Positions 40,218 through 42,130 of a stretch of 42,130 bases of DNA are shown one piece after another. The stretch comes from Chitinophagaceae bacterium. GTDB lineage: Bacteria; Bacteroidota; Bacteroidia; Chitinophagales; Chitinophagaceae. Below the pieces are notes generated by a model. The model made no database searches. It had not been told where the DNA came from and worked only from the letters and a program-made list of their open reading frames with translations. Each line of letters starts with the position of its first letter. The first letter of the stretch is position 1. The translations under genes were made by a program, and so were the position numbers. The DNA lies in assembly GCA_024103425.1 (NCBI GenBank), contig JAGFIS010000015.1, positions 1-42,130 on the forward strand, read 5' to 3'.

Positions 40218-41819
40218 ATGGCCAGCAAAAAAAAGTTGCAGGTTTGGCTACCTCTGATCCTTAGTGTGTGTGTGATTGCAGGCATGTTTGTGGGATACCG
40301 CATCAAAGGAAATATGCCCCTCAACAAAAGTATTTTCTATATCGAAAATCAAAAACCGGTTCAGGAGGTTATAGATCTCATCCAGAAAAAATATGTTGAC
40401 TCATTAAATATCGATTCGCTTGAAGACCGGACAATAGAATATGTATTGGACGGGCTTGACCCACATTCCGTTTATATTCCATACGAAAGGTTGCAGGAAA
40501 TCAATGAGGACATTGAGGGCGTTTATTTCGGAATTGGAGTATCCTTTAATATCTTTAACGACACCACTCACATCATCAGAGTGATAGAAGGCGGGCCCAG
40601 TGCCAAAGCCGGACTTCAGACCGGAGACAAAATCATCCGTGTCAACGACGACCTTGTTGCCGGTAATCATACCGATCAGGATAAACTTAAAAAACTCATG
40701 CGCGGCAGAAACGGATCCAAAGTAAAAGTGGACATCCTGCGCGACAATCAAATTATTGCCAAAGAAATTACAAGAGGTCCCGTTCCGCTAATCAGCATTG
40801 ATGCTGCGTACATGCTGGACGATACTACCGCGTTTATTCGCATCAGCCGCTTCTCTGAGAGAACATACAAGGAGTTTATGACGGCTATCGATTCGCTTAT
40901 ACAGAAAGGTATGAAAGCACTTGTGCTCGACTTGCGGGATAACGGAGGGGGTATTTTGAATGAAGCTATCTATATAGCAGATGAGTTTCTCGATGGAGAT
41001 AAACTGATTACTTATACGGTAGGCGCCCACACAGGCATCAAGGAGTACAAGAGTAAAAAAGCCGGCATATTTGAAGAAGGTAAGTTGGTGGTTTTGATTA
41101 ATGAAGGCACTGCCTCTGCGAGTGAAATCCTTGCCGGAGCACTGCAGGATTGGGGCCGTGCTGAAATCGTAGGCAGGAGATCATTCGGGAAAGGATTGGT
41201 TCAGGAACAATACGAACTGAGTGACGGCTCGGGGCTCCGACTGACGGTTGCCAGGTACTTCACACCTGTTGGCCGCAGCATTCAACGTCCTTATGCAGAT
41301 GGCACATGGGCCTACTATCACGAAGTTATCGATCGCTTTGAAAAAGGAGAAATGGTTTCGGGAGATTCCATCAACCACAACGGCGAACCCAAATTTTTGT
41401 CAAAAACCGGAAAGACATTATACGGCGGCGGAGGCATCACGCCTGATGTTTTTGTGGGAGTGGACACACGCAAATTCGAAAAGCCGATTATGAGAGCCCG
41501 TCTGGATGGAGTCATAGACAGATTCGTATACTATAACTATCTCAATAATAAAAACACCCTGCAGAAATTCAACACTGCCGGCCAGTTTTCAAAAGGATAT
41601 ACTACTTCTGAACCTGAACTCAAGTATTTTAAGAACTTCCTCGAGAAAGACTCCATTTTTGTCAACTTCGCAAACACGAATCAAAAGGCGCAGGCAGCCT
41701 CTCAGATTAAAGTACTCACTGCAAGACTGCTCTGGGGTAACCAGGGATATTATGAAATTCAGAATGCAACTGATTCCACGGTTATCAGAGCGATGGAGGT
41801 AATACAAGGAAAGGAGTGA
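40218..41819 (+). CDS. S41-family C-terminal processing peptidase
   Basis: 533 residues from the ATG at 40218 (MASKKKLQVWLPLILSVC); a TTG about 23 codons upstream lies in the neighbour gene's start region and is not favoured. There is one N-terminal membrane or signal helix (residues about 8-27). A PDZ domain spans roughly 95-175 (FGIGVSFNIFNDTTHIIRVI, GPSAKAGLQTGDKIIRVNDD). The protease core has catalytic Ser300 in NEGTASASE and Lys325 in SFGKGLVQE, 25 residues apart as in the E. coli Tsp Ser/Lys dyad. It probably trims periplasmic proteins. It stands divergent from the BadF kinase gene. Confidence 0.92.
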   Translation: MASKKKLQVWLPLILSVCVIAGMFVGYRIKGNMPLNKSIFYIENQKPVQEVIDLIQKKYVDSLNIDSLEDRTIEYVLDGLDPHSVYIPYERLQEINEDIEGVYFGIGVSFNIFNDTTHIIRVIEGGPSAKAGLQTGDKIIRVNDDLVAGNHTDQDKLKKLMRGRNGSKVKVDILRDNQIIAKEITRGPVPLISIDAAYMLDDTTAFIRISRFSERTYKEFMTAIDSLIQKGMKALVLDLRDNGGGILNEAIYIADEFLDGDKLITYTVGAHTGIKEYKSKKAGIFEEGKLVVLINEGTASASEILAGALQDWGRAEIVGRRSFGKGLVQEQYELSDGSGLRLTVARYFTPVGRSIQRPYADGTWAYYHEVIDRFEKGEMVSGDSINHNGEPKFLSKTGKTLYGGGGITPDVFVGVDTRKFEKPIMRARLDGVIDRFVYYNYLNNKNTLQKFNTAGQFSKGYTTSEPELKYFKNFLEKDSIFVNFANTNQKAQAASQIKVLTARLLWGNQGYYEIQNATDSTVIRAMEVIQGKE

Positions 41820-41963
41820 GCTATTACTAAGAACAACAATTTATTTTTCTTTATCGCAGCGTCCTCTGGCGAAGCAGAGAGACACTGCGGGGAAAATGAG
41901 TTTTTCATTTGCTATAAGAGAATACCTCTAATAAAAAAAGTCCTAATTCTGTCGCTTTATTGC
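41820..41963. repeat. Diverged, degenerate first unit of the terminal repeat array
   Basis: After the S41 stop an AT-rich stretch is followed by sequence that matches the clear units only in parts. It has a hairpin CTCTG...CAGAG at 41864-41879 in place of the first hairpin, and AATACCTCTAATAAAAAA at 41921-41938, similar to the junction ATACCTCGAATAAAAAA of the clear units. A short hairpin GTCGC...GCGAC (41951-41966) leads into the first clear unit. It has no coding frame. It may be an old array member or a related element. Confidence 0.45.
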
Positions 41964-42130
41964 GACCGGATCTCGGCTCAGCCGAGACAACCTCTGCCAT
42001 GACACGGCAGGACATACCTCGAATAAAAAAGTCCCACTCCTGGGACTTGTATGCGGACCGGATCTCGGCTCAGCCGAGACAACCTCTGCCATGACACGGC
42101 AGGACATACCTCGAATAAAAAAGTCCCACT
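41964..42130. repeat. Tandem 92-bp repeat units running off the window edge
   Basis: The unit at 41964-42055 is followed by a second copy starting at 42056. The 75 bp 41964-42038 and 42056-42130 are identical up to the window end. Each unit has three hairpins: TCTCGGC-3-GCCGAGA (41971-41987), CTGCC-7-GGCAG (41994-42010) and AAGTCCCA-4-TGGGACTT (42029-42048). The third, followed on the minus strand by a T run (complement of 42025-42030), is an intrinsic terminator pointing minus. On the minus strand the middle hairpin has loop GTGTCAT and the unit ends CCGGTCCGC, resembling the 3' part of tRNA-Asp. Unit length is not a multiple of three, so a protein repeat is unlikely. Confidence 0.85.

Noticed and set aside
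41964..42130. CRISPR array or tRNA-Asp genes at the right edge
   Set aside because: There are no variable spacers between short repeats, and the whole 92-bp unit is repeated. As tRNA the fold lacks the 5' acceptor strand, a D arm and a TTC T loop.

Overview
The window looks like a chromosomal segment of a member of the Bacteroidota, most likely the Chitinophagaceae. Supporting signs are the short primary sigma factor without a long region 1.1, the sdhC-sdhA-sdhB order with a one-piece membrane anchor, several Bacteroidota-type families (PUR/DUF3276, DUF2911, PepSY-like, MG2-plus-plug surface proteins), scarce Shine-Dalgarno sequences, and repeated -7 boxes of the form TAnnTTTG, some with TTTG about 18-21 bp upstream. 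Identifications rest on reading motifs and families by eye; no search was run.

Layout. Positions 1-610 hold the tail of an unknown gene, a decayed ParB-like/HTH gene fragment and tRNA-Lys on the minus strand. From 795 to 4285 run five plus-strand genes: an SDR oxidoreductase, a SAM hydroxide adenosyltransferase (DUF62), a DUF2911 protein, a small outer-membrane barrel and a small lipoprotein. rpoD (minus) follows, then threonine aldolase and glucose-6-phosphate isomerase (plus), then a PUR-type nucleic-acid-binding protein and an ABC exporter half (minus). From 18207 down to 12174 is a compact minus-strand operon: SpoIIM-like, DUF4129, DUF4350, MoxR ATPase, DUF58 and truB, with an unknown gene and the ABC exporter downstream. 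An RDD protein and a flippase-like membrane protein are transcribed divergently from it. Next come an ALDH7-type dehydrogenase and a TlpA-like thioredoxin protein (plus), a 1152-residue outer-membrane protein (minus) and the succinate dehydrogenase/fumarate reductase operon (minus), with an unknown gene upstream of it.

From 31129 to 40155 two minus-strand sugar-recycling genes, murQ and a BadF/MurK-like kinase, flank a plus-strand block. That block holds two closely related MG2-plus-TonB-plug surface proteins which even share promoter sequence, with a TerC membrane protein and two tandem PepSY-like periplasmic proteins between them. An S41 C-terminal processing protease follows. The window ends inside a tandem array of 92-bp units. 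Read on the minus strand, each unit carries two hairpins and an intrinsic terminator, with some resemblance to the 3' part of tRNA-Asp.

The least explained parts are the terminal repeat array and the duplicated MG2/plug block. The MoxR-DUF58 cluster is a recurrent but poorly understood envelope system. The rest is ordinary housekeeping or common Bacteroidota content.
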